Part shown: one piece after another, positions 16,010 to 25,927 of the stretch | Layout of the letters: each line of letters starts with the position of its first letter | How positions within the stretch are numbered: the stretch's first letter is position 1 | Assembly (NCBI GenBank): GCA_016188675.1 | Contig: JACPHJ010000102.1 | Span: forward strand, 1 to 60,225 | Length of the DNA stretch: 60,225 bases | Source: Planctomycetota bacterium | GTDB taxonomy: Bacteria > Planctomycetota > Brocadiia > Brocadiales > Brocadiaceae | Reading direction: 5' to 3' | The notes under the pieces: generated by a model | Database searches by the model: none | Told to the model about the DNA's origin: nothing | Seen by the model: the letters and a program-made list of their open reading frames with translations, nothing else | Position numbers and translations under genes: made by a program

Positions 16010-18235
16010 TTATTTCACCTCAAACATTACCTTTTCTACCCCGATATTCCCCTCGCTGTCAAACGCATTGACAACAAGGGTATAATCACCCGGCGCAAGG
16101 TGTTTGGTGGTAATTTGGAAAGGCTCATCCTGGCTGTCGAAAACTCCGTCCACAGGGTAAGCAGATATCCAATCCTGCCCGTCAATTGTGTACTGCACCT
16201 TTATAATATTGCTGTACTCATCTTTTATTGTGCCCGAAACGACATACCTGCAATCAGCGCCCATCGCAGTATTCATAGATTTTATAACCGGCCTTGTATT
16301 GTCAATTACAACGGGTTGAATGATGCTTTCAGCCGTAAGAGCGGTTTCCGGAGGATTATCAGGCTCGTCACTGGCTATCAGTCGAACCTGGTATTTCCCG
16401 TCAGGCAGACGCAAGGTATCCCATGCACAAGCGCCCTTTTTTTGTGTGTTCTTATCAATAACCTTCCACGCCTTTTCGTCTACGCCCTTAAAATGTATTG
16501 TCAGTTGAAGGGAGTCGTTGTTTGGGTCTTCCACATCCCACTGGATATTTTTTTGAGCTATCTGGTGATGCGGTTTCTGGACTGCCGGCATCTGAGGTTT
16601 TGCTTCTGTCTTGCCGTCTGCCTTTACCTCCGCAGGTTTTTGCGATGAAGAAGGTTCTTTTTCTATCGTAAAATTGACTATTTTAGGAGGCTGGTTTTTC
16701 GGTAAATACGATAACGATACCATGTTTATTGCAGGCGTCGTATCGGTATTCGTTGTTTGCAAGGTAGCTTTATATTGTATAAAACGTGCGGGGGCGCTTG
16801 TTATCCTGTCTCCGGACGACTGGTAAGGAGCTGACCAACTACTCCAGGTATGATCCGGTTTCTCGCAGTTTCCCGAACGGGTAGCCAGTGCGGCGTTCGT
16901 GCCTTCCGGCTGTGCAGCTTCCCAATAGATACATCCCCAATTTGAGACGGTTGTTGTATCGAGCACATTAGACATAAAGGCCCCTTCTTTTACAAAAGCA
17001 GGTGATACCTTGTAAACCTTTCCAGCATTGCCGGTACCCACATATAATTCTTCATTGCCGGTATTTAAGCAGCAAAGCGCCTGCGCCTCTTCAACATCTG
17101 CCAGGCTGCTCGAAGTCTCGTCTTTGCTGACTTTATAAACACCCGGCTTATTTCCGGTAACCACATAAAGGTTATCCTGTGTATCCAGAGATATTCCGAG
17201 TATGAACGCCTGGCTGGTTTCGAATATTTTCCGGGAGAGTCCTTCTTTTGTAATTTTATACACATAATTTGGCGCCATGGGAATGCCAGTAGCCCTCGGC
17301 GGCGCTTCGGCTTCTCTCGATGACGGTCTTTGCTGCGCCATTGTTGCGGGCTGGGCCATTGGCAATTCTCCGGGGAGGTTCAGATCCCACGCCCTTTCTT
17401 CTTTAGAAAAAGGTGTAACAACTCCTGCCTGTGCAACGAGCTGGATAGCCGGAACTGGGGGTACCTGTACCTGCGCACCCCACGCCGTTCCCGCATAAAT
17501 ATTGCCTGACAAATCCATTACAATACTATGAATTTCACCCTCATTCGCATCATACAGCACCTGCACAGCTCCTGAGGGTGTAATCTTATAAACCAACCCG
17601 TTTGGTTCTGTTCCGGCGTAAACATTATTATATTGATCAAGCAGGATGTCCAGCAGGTTTGTTTCAGGTGAATCAAAAAATACGGACGGGACACCTTCGG
17701 GCGATATCTTGAACAGCATACCCTCATTCCCCGTTGCGGCAAAGAGGTTCGAATCACTATCTACCGCCATGTCCCATATATAAGCAGCGGGTAAACTGCA
17801 AAACACCGCTGCCTCGCCCCTGTTGTTTATTTTGTAAATAATACCCCTCGGCGAGGTGCCTGCATAGAGATTGCCGTGTTTATCACAGATAAGACTCTGG
17901 ATGTATAATTCGGGTGACCTGAAGAGTTCTACGGCCTCAGAACCATTCTTTATACAATAAACGGTTCCGGGGTCGCCTGTCCCAATAAATACCTGATTCT
18001 GTAATCCCGAAGCCATTGACCAGACGAAGGCGCTTTTGACGCCCGTAACGGCCTCCATTTTGGGAGAAAGCCGTATTTCGCCCGTGCTGTGGATAGATAC
18101 ATTTTGGGTAATACCTTTGTCGAACTCAGATTCTACAGATTGAGTCCAGATATTTGTGGCCGCACCGTCGGCGCGTGAAACCAGCAGCATGAGGAAAAAC
18201 AACGTACAAATTTTTACCACGAGTAAAGCTTTCAT
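16010..18235 (-). CDS. Secreted beta-propeller protein with C-terminal Ig-like region
   Basis: 741 residues with a signal peptide (VKICTLFFLMLLVSRADGAA). Residues 65-420 contain repeated propeller blades with the pattern DxxGNLYAGT...G.IYKI (for example NLYAGTSPRGIIYKI, NVYAGTEPNGLVYKI, ELYVGTGNAGKVYKV). The middle contains WSSWSAPYQ and ARFIQYKATLQT, a jelly-roll-like strand. The C-terminus has two beta-sandwich segments after a Pro-rich linker. It would act outside the cytoplasm, in binding rather than catalysis. AAGGAA lies six bases before the ATG. The S55-peptidase gene ends 16 bases upstream, so both are in one operon. Confidence 0.8.
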   Translation of the reverse strand: MKALLVVKICTLFFLMLLVSRADGAATNIWTQSVESEFDKGITQNVSIHSTGEIRLSPKMEAVTGVKSAFVWSMASGLQNQVFIGTGDPGTVYCIKNGSEAVELFRSPELYIQSLICDKHGNLYAGTSPRGIIYKINNRGEAAVFCSLPAAYIWDMAVDSDSNLFAATGNEGMLFKISPEGVPSVFFDSPETNLLDILLDQYNNVYAGTEPNGLVYKITPSGAVQVLYDANEGEIHSIVMDLSGNIYAGTAWGAQVQVPPVPAIQLVAQAGVVTPFSKEERAWDLNLPGELPMAQPATMAQQRPSSREAEAPPRATGIPMAPNYVYKITKEGLSRKIFETSQAFILGISLDTQDNLYVVTGNKPGVYKVSKDETSSSLADVEEAQALCCLNTGNEELYVGTGNAGKVYKVSPAFVKEGAFMSNVLDTTTVSNWGCIYWEAAQPEGTNAALATRSGNCEKPDHTWSSWSAPYQSSGDRITSAPARFIQYKATLQTTNTDTTPAINMVSLSYLPKNQPPKIVNFTIEKEPSSSQKPAEVKADGKTEAKPQMPAVQKPHHQIAQKNIQWDVEDPNNDSLQLTIHFKGVDEKAWKVIDKNTQKKGACAWDTLRLPDGKYQVRLIASDEPDNPPETALTAESIIQPVVIDNTRPVIKSMNTAMGADCRYVVSGTIKDEYSNIIKVQYTIDGQDWISAYPVDGVFDSQDEPFQITTKHLAPGDYTLVVNAFDSEGNIGVEKVMFEVK

Positions 18236-18251
18236 GAATGTTCCTTATTGT

Positions 18252-20093
18252 TTATTTGACCGATACCGGGATGCTTTGGTTTCCGTTCAGCACATATGAG
18301 GTTGGGACACGAGATATTACTTCATCAAAGAGCGGGCCAATCCCGCTTTGATTGGAAACACTCATAATGGAAAGTATCGAGGTTGGAAGCGACGGGAATC
18401 CTTCTCCCTTATAAGTAACTCCTTTTTTAGGTAAGAGGACGCGCACCATGAGATTATTGTTTCGTTCCATGTTTTCCACGTAATGCAAAAGCTGTTCAAA
18501 ATTCGTTGGCAGGAACTTTCCGGCAGACCTGCCCATGTTCAATGCCTGGCCGTACGTGGCATCACAGGCGGTAACATTCAGCGCACTTCCCGGCAGTGTA
18601 TCTTCCGGTATTTGCATCATTACCGTTTGATAAAAACTCTCCCCGGTAAACGGTTTGATACGCACGTCCACCTGCAGCGTGTCGCCGGGTTTAACTTGTT
18701 TTTTATCCACCTTAATGGCCTCGATATATGCCGTTCTGCGTGTGTCCAATACCCTGATTTTAATGTCGATCCGGTTCACGCGTACTTTTTGAAACTGGTT
18801 GTTCAGGATCATGGCAAATGACTGGACTATATGGTTGAGGGGAAACCACGATTGGTCGAGTTCATAAAAGACGTTTTCGATCTCAACGGGTTTTTCGCAA
18901 CCATCGATCTGTGCTGAAAGTTTTATGTTTACAGATTTTTCCCCTAACCTTTTTTCTGTGGATAATACGGCGCTCTGGGTAGCCATCAGAACAAGGCTTG
19001 GGGTCAATAGTTTATTATCAACAATCTCAAAATCGTATGCGAGTTTCTGTGAACCTTCGACTTCGATACGGCAGGGCACCATGCGGGATGATTCGCTAAA
19101 AATACCGGCAATCCCAGCCCTTCTGTCCTGATGTATCCGACCAACGATTTCCCGCGGAGAAGCCATTTTTACAGAATTTGACTGGCTGGTAAGGATGGCA
19201 TACACATAAGCGGACGCCATGGGAAGGTCTGCTGTCCCTGTTTGTAAAAAAGGATGCCCAAAGGCAAGCACTCTGTCTCCCTCTACATAAGTTACTGTAC
19301 CGACGACCGCGGCGCTGAGGTCTCCCTTAACCAGGATAGCAGCCACCGATGCCCCCGGAACAAGTGGAGCGTTTTCCGGGATACCGGCATCTGCCCGGGA
19401 AAGGGGGTTTGCAGAAGGAACATAGCTCCCTCCCTGTACAGGGTACAATCCGTGAGTATTAAAAAGAGGTTGCATTTTTTGTAACACCTCGCCGTCAACA
19501 CCCGATACTACTAAAGGGGACAGAATCGGCATAAGCCTGATATTACCCGAGCCGCCATGTATTAATTCCTGCGACATCAAGGGAGTAACCTGCGAGCCTG
19601 GTTCGGGCTCGTTCTGAGGAAAAGAGGGCAGTTCCCAATCAGCGGAGGTTAGAGAAATGCCTTGTTCCTGTGCCGGCACATTCAGCAAGGTGCTTTTCAT
19701 TTCGTTAATCGGCGTAACACCCGCTATAGGCTCTTTTGCGAAGCTCCATCCATAAGCAACCGCTCCGATGAGGCGATTATCGATATACACGGGACTGCCG
19801 CTCATACCGGCAATAATCCCTGATTTTTCCAATAGGTCACCCGACATCCTGATCAGGATCATATTGCTCTTTGCTTCCCAGTTTCTCAGGATTCCCAATA
19901 CCTCCACACCGAACATCTCGATCCGGTCGCCCGTAAAAACGGTTTTACCGTATCCTTTCATCCCGGGCATAATTTCGTCAATATTCATAGTGCTTTCTGC
20001 AGCGCAGAGTGCCGTCTTGCCGGGCGAAATAAAGGCGGAGAAAACGCCTAAAAGCATGAATAAATAAGGTAATTGATATGCTTTCAATTTCAT
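18252..20093 (-). CDS. SpoIVB-type S55 peptidase domain protein, secreted
   Basis: 613 residues with a signal peptide (LFMLLGVFSAFISPGKTALCAA). The S55 domain spans roughly residues 35-250: IMPGMKGYGKTVFTGDRIEMFGVEVLG, the serine nucleophile in GMSGSPVY and IGAVAYGWSFAKEPIAGVTPI. The spore protease SpoIVB defines this family, but in non-sporulating bacteria such proteins are exported and of unknown role. The remainder carries beta-rich regions (RIKPFTGESFYQTVMMQIPEDT). It precedes the propeller gene in the same operon. Confidence 0.88.
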   Translation of the reverse strand: MKLKAYQLPYLFMLLGVFSAFISPGKTALCAAESTMNIDEIMPGMKGYGKTVFTGDRIEMFGVEVLGILRNWEAKSNMILIRMSGDLLEKSGIIAGMSGSPVYIDNRLIGAVAYGWSFAKEPIAGVTPINEMKSTLLNVPAQEQGISLTSADWELPSFPQNEPEPGSQVTPLMSQELIHGGSGNIRLMPILSPLVVSGVDGEVLQKMQPLFNTHGLYPVQGGSYVPSANPLSRADAGIPENAPLVPGASVAAILVKGDLSAAVVGTVTYVEGDRVLAFGHPFLQTGTADLPMASAYVYAILTSQSNSVKMASPREIVGRIHQDRRAGIAGIFSESSRMVPCRIEVEGSQKLAYDFEIVDNKLLTPSLVLMATQSAVLSTEKRLGEKSVNIKLSAQIDGCEKPVEIENVFYELDQSWFPLNHIVQSFAMILNNQFQKVRVNRIDIKIRVLDTRRTAYIEAIKVDKKQVKPGDTLQVDVRIKPFTGESFYQTVMMQIPEDTLPGSALNVTACDATYGQALNMGRSAGKFLPTNFEQLLHYVENMERNNNLMVRVLLPKKGVTYKGEGFPSLPTSILSIMSVSNQSGIGPLFDEVISRVPTSYVLNGNQSIPVSVK

Positions 20094-20138
20094 GCTGAAA
20101 CTCTACCAATTTAGTAATTTATTGTCAAGGTATAAAAG

Positions 20139-20804
20139 ATGTTGAAATATGGCTCTTTAAAATTTAGACTAGTGTTTATGAAAACGATAATACTTAATCT
20201 AAAAGATCGGGCTCTTTATTGGAATCACATAGAAGCAGCGGCTTATGCTCTAAGGGCTGGCGAACTTGTCGCCTTCCCCACAGAGACAGTATACGGGCTG
20301 GGCGCACTGAGAGACAATGCAAAAGCCGTCGAACGTATTTACGAGGTAAAAAAAAGGGCTGGAGAAAAGAGGCTAACCCTGATGATTGCAGATCCCGATG
20401 ACGTAACAAAATACGTCGATCGTCTTTCTGACACTGCAAAGAGGCTGATGTCCCTTTTCTGGCCGGGTGCGATGTCCATTATTTTCCCTTTAAAGAACGG
20501 TTCGGACATTAGCATACGACTTCCCGATAATGCCGTAGCCAGGGATTTAATCCGCGCGGTAAAACTACCCATTGTAACGACAAGCGCCAATATTTCCGGA
20601 CATCCTCCTGCTACAGATGCGCAACAGGTGCTCATGGATCTCGGTGGGAAGATTCATACGATCCTGGATGGCGGCTCGACACGGCTTCGTTCATCTTCCA
20701 CGGTGCTCAAAGTGAAAGATGACACTATTGAGATCATTCGTCACGGCATTATCACCGAGAGTATTATCCGAAGTTGCCTTGAAAATAGTTTGGTAAAAGT
20801 ATAA
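20139..20804 (+). CDS. L-threonylcarbamoyladenylate synthase (Sua5/YciO/YrdC family)
   Basis: 221 residues. The family signature is clear: GELVAFPTETVYGLGA, the KxR-type AVERIYEVKKR, FWPGAMSIIF, and VTTSANISGHPPATDA. The enzyme makes threonylcarbamoyl-AMP for the tRNA t6A modification. CAAGG lies eight bases before the ATG at 20139; an internal ATG at 20178 would also give a complete domain. The short length excludes the extra Sua5 C-terminal domain. Confidence 0.92.
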   Translation: MLKYGSLKFRLVFMKTIILNLKDRALYWNHIEAAAYALRAGELVAFPTETVYGLGALRDNAKAVERIYEVKKRAGEKRLTLMIADPDDVTKYVDRLSDTAKRLMSLFWPGAMSIIFPLKNGSDISIRLPDNAVARDLIRAVKLPIVTTSANISGHPPATDAQQVLMDLGGKIHTILDGGSTRLRSSSTVLKVKDDTIEIIRHGIITESIIRSCLENSLVKV

Positions 20805-20835
20805 TATTTAGTTTTTAATTCTAAAAAGTTTTTTC

Positions 20836-21309
20836 ATGGAAGATATTAATACGATAATGAAGATTGCACTAGCGTCAGACCACAGAGGTTTTGATTTTAA
20901 AAAACGAGTAGTATCCATGTTGACCCAAATGGGGCACACGGTTAAGGATTTTGGGACTACCACAAGTACCGAATCAGTAGACTACCCGGATTACGGGTTA
21001 AAAGCATCCCGATCTGTCGGGTCCGGGGAATGCGACAGGGGAATCCTGATCTGCGGTACGGGGATTGGCATGTCTCTTGTGGCAAACAAGGTTAAGGGTG
21101 TTCGCGCTGCGGTATGCCATAATCTTTATACCGTAGAAATGAGCCGCAGACACAATGATTCCAATGTATTGTGCATCGGCGCCGATGTGATAGACGAAGA
21201 TCTCCTCGAACAAAAGGTCAAGCTGTGGCTGGAAACTCCTTTTGAAGGCGGCAGGCACGCCCGCCGCGTGGATAAGATTATGGACGTTGAAGACGGCAGT
21301 GGGATCTAG
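20836..21309 (+). CDS. rpiB: Ribose-5-phosphate isomerase B
   Basis: 157 residues. The N-terminus MKIALASDHRGFDFK (second ATG at 20857, probably the real start), SVDYPDYG, GILICGTGIGMSLVANKVKGVRAA, and NDSNVLCIGADV are RpiB signatures. It interconverts ribose-5-phosphate and ribulose-5-phosphate. Its 3' end overlaps the convergent lipoprotein gene by 4 bases. Confidence 0.93.
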   Translation: MEDINTIMKIALASDHRGFDFKKRVVSMLTQMGHTVKDFGTTTSTESVDYPDYGLKASRSVGSGECDRGILICGTGIGMSLVANKVKGVRAAVCHNLYTVEMSRRHNDSNVLCIGADVIDEDLLEQKVKLWLETPFEGGRHARRVDKIMDVEDGSGI

Positions 21310-22202
21310 TCCAGTGTAACGGCCTGTGCTCCCTTGGATGCCGCGGGCGTAAATATTTTCGGATCGAGCTTGCCATTCACGACAATATTGGAAAAGGCAA
21401 TACTAAAGGTCGTGTCGTATGCCGGCCAGCGAACGTCGATCCTTTGCGGTATCCTGCACTCCCTGTATGTTACATAATTCGTAAACACGGCCTGCAGCCG
21501 TATGGAACCATCCGGATTAAACAATTCACATCGAAACACCTCTCCGTTAACCCTGTCAACCAAAAGATTCCCCTTAAGATTCACATCCTCTTTATCCATT
21601 TTCAGCATGTGAATCAACCAATAGGCAGGCCAGGTTTCCAGGGTTGGTTTTTCTCTTTCTAAAATTTCCTTGTAATTGAACAGGCTTGCCATGTCTCCCG
21701 GGAAGATGTTGATGCCAAGCGCCTCGATCCTGTGAAAGGCGTTGCACGTGCCCGAGTAGACCTTGTTTTCTAAGGGAACGTACAACCAGAATTTATTCCC
21801 ATCAGAAGATATATCAAACAACGTCGTGGCAAACTTAGAACCCACCGCCCGTAAACTTGCTGGATTCTGGTATAGTATTAATCCCGTACAGCGAACAGGG
21901 CCTTTGAGGTCTGGAGCAGTAAGGGTCATTGCTATGTTAGCACGAAAGGTGGTAAGCCTGGAACTGTTTGAGATTATCTTGTCACGTATTTGCTGCAACG
22001 AGAGGCTTTGAGGTTTTCCCTGTATATTCCTTAATATAGCCGATGTGTCCTCCCAGATCGCTTTCTGCGAAACCGGGGTCTTAAATGTTGCACAGCCAGA
22101 GGCTAGAATCTGGAATAACAGGCTACTAACGATTATGTGTGATTTCATCATTTTTTTAAGTTTTGACTTTTCATTTTGCATTTTAGTTTCTTGCTTTTGC
22201 AT
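21306..22202 (-). CDS. Outer-membrane lipoprotein of unknown function (LolA/LolB-like fold possible)
   Basis: 298 residues from the first ATG, but the lipobox (FQILASGC) fits a start at MMKSHIIVSSLLF, near 22151. The mature protein has FRANIAMTLTAPDLKGPVRCTGLILYQNPASLRAVGSKFATTLFDISSDGNKFWLYVPLENKVYSG, a beta-sheet pattern seen in LolA/LolB-like lipid-binding lipoproteins. Function is inferred only. It lies directly downstream of dapF (5 bases) and is convergent with rpiB. Confidence 0.65.
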   Translation of the reverse strand: MQKQETKMQNEKSKLKKMMKSHIIVSSLLFQILASGCATFKTPVSQKAIWEDTSAILRNIQGKPQSLSLQQIRDKIISNSSRLTTFRANIAMTLTAPDLKGPVRCTGLILYQNPASLRAVGSKFATTLFDISSDGNKFWLYVPLENKVYSGTCNAFHRIEALGINIFPGDMASLFNYKEILEREKPTLETWPAYWLIHMLKMDKEDVNLKGNLLVDRVNGEVFRCELFNPDGSIRLQAVFTNYVTYRECRIPQRIDVRWPAYDTTFSIAFSNIVVNGKLDPKIFTPAASKGAQAVTLD

Positions 22203-22207
22203 TCACT

Positions 22208-23041
22208 TTATAGTGTCCATTTCCCTGTAAACACCTCTGTTGCCGGGCCGGTCATGTAAACATTGCCGTCTTCTGACCATTCCAGATCCAAATCTCCTCC
22301 TGGTAAATGAGCAAGAACTTTGCGCCCGGTTTTTTTATTGAGGACGCCAGCAACACACACAGCCGAAGCGCCTGTCCCGCAGGCCAGGGTTATCCCCGAA
22401 CCGCGTTCCCACGTCTTCATGGTGACTTCTCCAGGATTATGAGCCCTGACAAAGTGGACGTTTGTCCTTTCTGGAAATGAGGGATGCCGCTCAATTCCTG
22501 CGCCATGCTTTGTTAAATCAATATTATCAAAAGTATCAACAAAGATAACGCAATGCGGATTCCCCATAGAGACGCAGGTAATGTTAAATGATGTCCCATC
22601 ACCTAGCGTTAGCTTTTCATCTATCACTTGCGTTTCCTTGCCAAGCATGGGAATCTCTGACCGCATGAGTCTGGGTTTTCCCATATTAACCCGTGCGCTG
22701 GACACCTTCCCATTCGTTGTAAAAAGTTGGATCGTCTTAACGCCTGCCTGCGTTTCAACAGTGAGTGGATTCTTTTGTGTGATTTTATGGTCATATACGT
22801 ATTTTGCCACACATCGGATGCCGTTCCCGCACATCTGTGCCTCGCTGCCGTCGGCATTAAAGATGCGCATCTTGCAATCTGCCACCTTTGACGGCAGGAT
22901 GAGAATAAGCCCGTCAGACCCCACGCCAAAATGCCTGTCGCTGATAATCGGGGCAAGTTTTGCGGGGTCTTTCACCTCTTCTTCGAAGCAGTTGACATAA
23001 ACATAGTCGTTGCCAATTCCATGCATTTTTGTGAATTTCAT
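22208..23041 (-). CDS. dapF: Diaminopimelate epimerase
   Basis: 277 residues from the ATG at 23041; a longer frame to 23062 would overlap the upstream gene. The start MKFTKMHGIGNDYVYVN is standard. The two active-site cysteines are C71 in MCGNGIRC and C221 in ACGTGASA. The enzyme converts LL- to meso-diaminopimelate for lysine and peptidoglycan, consistent with the peptidoglycan now known in anammox planctomycetes. It belongs to a minus-strand run with the sugar transferase gene. Confidence 0.95.
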   Translation of the reverse strand: MKFTKMHGIGNDYVYVNCFEEEVKDPAKLAPIISDRHFGVGSDGLILILPSKVADCKMRIFNADGSEAQMCGNGIRCVAKYVYDHKITQKNPLTVETQAGVKTIQLFTTNGKVSSARVNMGKPRLMRSEIPMLGKETQVIDEKLTLGDGTSFNITCVSMGNPHCVIFVDTFDNIDLTKHGAGIERHPSFPERTNVHFVRAHNPGEVTMKTWERGSGITLACGTGASAVCVAGVLNKKTGRKVLAHLPGGDLDLEWSEDGNVYMTGPATEVFTGKWTL

Positions 23042-23045
23042 AAGA

Positions 23046-24437
23046 TTACTTTCCCTTTCCAAACAGCACGACTCTTATGGTTTTCAAAAATACCACAACG
23101 TCCAGGATAAACGACATATTCTTAATATAATAAAGGTCGTACTGTAATTTTTCTTCCGTTTGTTCTATTGAGGATGCATAGGGATACTTTGCCTGCGCCC
23201 AGCCGGTTAAGCCTGGCCTGACCAAAAGCCTCTGTGTATAAAAAGGTATTTTCTCTTCAAACTCACGGATAAAGACTTCCCGTTCCGGACGCGGCCCGAT
23301 CAAACTCATATCACCCTTGATAACATTTAACAATTGGGGAATCTCGTCCAATCGCCACTTTCTGAGAAATCTCCCAATCTTTGTAATCCTGGGGTCGTTA
23401 TCTGAGGCATAAACCGCTCCAGTACGCGATTCCGCATTCTCAACCATGGTGCGAAATTTCATAATGGTAAATTTCTTACCATCCTTGCCAATGCGTTCCT
23501 GTGTATAAAAAACCCTGCCCCTGGAATTGCATTTTATTAATATCGCAATAATCGGCATGACGGGTATTAACAAAATAAATAGCACTAAGGCGATACATGT
23601 TTCAATAATAGGCTTAATCAATCTGCTGTATAGCTTAGGCTTACCAATGGCAATGTGCAGCATCCACATATTATTAATATGTTTAAACGGTATTTTACCC
23701 GTGAGCTGCTCGTAAATAGCGGGCATATCAATGATGTCTATCCCCTTCCACGAACAATTAATCAATGCCTTAATTAAATCGGCATGTTTTTCATGCGTAA
23801 TGGCTGCAACTATCAGATCAACATCGTTTTGACGAATAGCATTGTCTAAAGTATATCGATTTCCCAATACGGGTAACCCTTCAACAAGCTTACCCTTCTT
23901 TAATGGGTCGTCGTCAATAAAACCTACTATCCTCAACCCAGATTTTTGCGACCTGTTTATCTCCTGCAAAATAGTTTTTCCCGCCCATCCAGCGCCAATA
24001 ATTAAGACATTCCGTTTAAAAATCGGCTGTTCCAGGAGATAACTGTACAAAATCCGCCATCCAATAATAAAAAGGGTAATGAGTACGCCGTTTAATATAA
24101 ACACACCCCGCCCTATTCGCAGTGACCAGTTCATATAAAACAACAGCGTTGTAATGATAAAGGCGCTGGTAGAGGCAAACGTGATGGCCATGACATTCCC
24201 GATAGATTTAAAATCCTTTCGGATGTCATACAGTTCAGTGGAAAAAAAAGTAATAATGTAAATCCAGCCTGTTAATATAAACGACCAGGGATTGCTTTGT
24301 ATATAGCCCCATCCGGCATTCAACCCTAAACGAAGTATTGCCGATAGAAAGATTGACCCGTTTACAATAAGCAGGTCTCCCAAAATGAGCATTATGAGCC
24401 GTTTTGAGACCGGATAATTAAAAATCTTTATTGTCAT
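23046..24437 (-). CDS. Polyprenyl-phosphate sugar-1-phosphate transferase (WbaP/ExoY family)
   Basis: 463 residues. The N-terminal half has about five membrane helices and a Rossmann-like NVLIIGAGWAGKTILQEI segment. The C-terminal bacterial sugar transferase domain has GKKFTIMKFRTMVENAE, WRLDEIPQLLNVIKGDMSLIGPRPE and RPGLTGWAQAKYP. It would load the first sugar phosphate onto undecaprenyl phosphate for an exopolysaccharide, O-antigen or surface-glycan chain. It is encoded 2 bases after the radical SAM gene. Confidence 0.9.
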   Translation of the reverse strand: MTIKIFNYPVSKRLIMLILGDLLIVNGSIFLSAILRLGLNAGWGYIQSNPWSFILTGWIYIITFFSTELYDIRKDFKSIGNVMAITFASTSAFIITTLLFYMNWSLRIGRGVFILNGVLITLFIIGWRILYSYLLEQPIFKRNVLIIGAGWAGKTILQEINRSQKSGLRIVGFIDDDPLKKGKLVEGLPVLGNRYTLDNAIRQNDVDLIVAAITHEKHADLIKALINCSWKGIDIIDMPAIYEQLTGKIPFKHINNMWMLHIAIGKPKLYSRLIKPIIETCIALVLFILLIPVMPIIAILIKCNSRGRVFYTQERIGKDGKKFTIMKFRTMVENAESRTGAVYASDNDPRITKIGRFLRKWRLDEIPQLLNVIKGDMSLIGPRPEREVFIREFEEKIPFYTQRLLVRPGLTGWAQAKYPYASSIEQTEEKLQYDLYYIKNMSFILDVVVFLKTIRVVLFGKGK

Positions 24438-24439
24438 GG

Positions 24440-25927
24440 CTAAACCCAGCCTAAGAATTTTTCAACGTCATTAAAAAAGATTCTGGGATTGTGCAGATAC
24501 ACGCTGCTCCTTGCCCTCGCCCTTTCGAAGATGCGCATTACGCCCTTATTGTAATTATGGAAGGCGTCTTTTACCTCCTTTTCCAATGCTGCAAAATCAC
24601 CGGAATCCATAGTATCAACCCTTCGATTTACGTCCTTTAGATAATAATCGCTCGGTATGCGGGTAAAGAAATCTTCATACGACATTTCTTTGTTAACCAG
24701 CCCATGTTCAACGCCAACGTCAAAGAGCCTTGTCCCCGGGAAAGGCTCATAGACGCCGATTGAGGCGAAACTGGGTTTTATTTTATACAGTAATTCCAGT
24801 GTTTTTCTAACGTCTTCCTTTGTTTCTGTAGGTATACCCATCATAAAATAAGCCGTCCAATGGATCCCTGTCTCCCGGAAAAGCCTTGCCGCTTCTTTTG
24901 TGCGTTCGAAGGTAATCCCTTTGTCCATCAATTTTAAAATTCTCTCGCTGCCCGATTCAATCCCCACCTTTATGCTGTTACAACCCGCCTTCTTCATGGT
25001 TCTCAACAGTTCCGGGTCCACTAAGTCCACCCGTGTATTACAATCCCAGTTAATTTTTACACCCTCATTCATCAGCATATTACAAAATTCCATGACCCTC
25101 TTTCTGTTCACAGTAAAAGAATCATCCTTAAATGTGAACTGACGGGTCCCGTAACGATGATGTACGTACTTGATTTCTTCCACAATATTTGTTAAAGAAC
25201 GATACCGTACCTTTCTCGTCCATATCTGTGTTGCGCAATAGGAGCAGCTATACGGGCAACCGCGGCTCGCCATTAATAATCCCATATCTTCAGAGGTATA
25301 CGTATCTAATCCTAACAATGTTTCTCTATCTGGAAACGGAAGATTATCTAAATTGTCTATAAATTTTTTTGTATTATTGTGGACAATCTTATCGCCGTCT
25401 CTGTAAGAAATTCCATGTACTGTACTGAAATTATTGTTCTTCGAATTTAATGTATTTACCAATTCAAGAAGTACCGCCTCACCCTCCCCATTTACAACAA
25501 AATCCACGTCTTCCGCGTTTTTAAGGATCTCATCAGCCTTCAAAGTCGCATGGGGGCCGCCAAAGACAACATAACAATTTTTGTTGAATTTTTTTGCCAG
25601 TGAGGCAATGGTGAACGCAGCGGCAGCCTTCGGAGTCATTACCGTAACCCCAACCATTTCAGGTTGATATTTTACAAAAATTTCCGAAATCTCCTTTATA
25701 ATGGGATTTTCCGGATTCCTCAATTCCTTCAAGTAAATGCGATATTTTTCAGGCAGCCTCGTGTAATCCATCCCCTTTGAATTTTTATTGCAGTCGGCAT
25801 CGTAGATTGTTACCTGATGCCCGGCTTTTTTCAGCGTTGAGGACAGATAGCTTAATCCCAAAGGAAAATACCGGTTATAATAATTGAAGAATCTATAAAA
25901 AGGCGGGTCGATCAAAAGAATATTCAT
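24440..25927 (-). CDS. B12-binding radical SAM protein
   Basis: The frame opens with a GTG at 25933, but the ATG at 25927 gives an ATGA overlap with the yifB stop and is preferred. Counting from 25933, residues 1-140 form a cobalamin-binding Rossmann domain (NILLIDPPFYRF, PLGLSYLSSTLKKAGHQVTIYD, VVFGGPHAT). The radical SAM cluster motif is C226-P-Y-S-C230-S-Y-C233. Related enzymes act as methyltransferases or ring-forming enzymes. Similar genes are common in anammox genomes and have been discussed for ladderane lipid synthesis, but nothing here fixes the substrate. Confidence 0.9.
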   Translation of the reverse strand: MNILLIDPPFYRFFNYYNRYFPLGLSYLSSTLKKAGHQVTIYDADCNKNSKGMDYTRLPEKYRIYLKELRNPENPIIKEISEIFVKYQPEMVGVTVMTPKAAAAFTIASLAKKFNKNCYVVFGGPHATLKADEILKNAEDVDFVVNGEGEAVLLELVNTLNSKNNNFSTVHGISYRDGDKIVHNNTKKFIDNLDNLPFPDRETLLGLDTYTSEDMGLLMASRGCPYSCSYCATQIWTRKVRYRSLTNIVEEIKYVHHRYGTRQFTFKDDSFTVNRKRVMEFCNMLMNEGVKINWDCNTRVDLVDPELLRTMKKAGCNSIKVGIESGSERILKLMDKGITFERTKEAARLFRETGIHWTAYFMMGIPTETKEDVRKTLELLYKIKPSFASIGVYEPFPGTRLFDVGVEHGLVNKEMSYEDFFTRIPSDYYLKDVNRRVDTMDSGDFAALEKEVKDAFHNYNKGVMRIFERARARSSVYLHNPRIFFNDVEKFLGWV

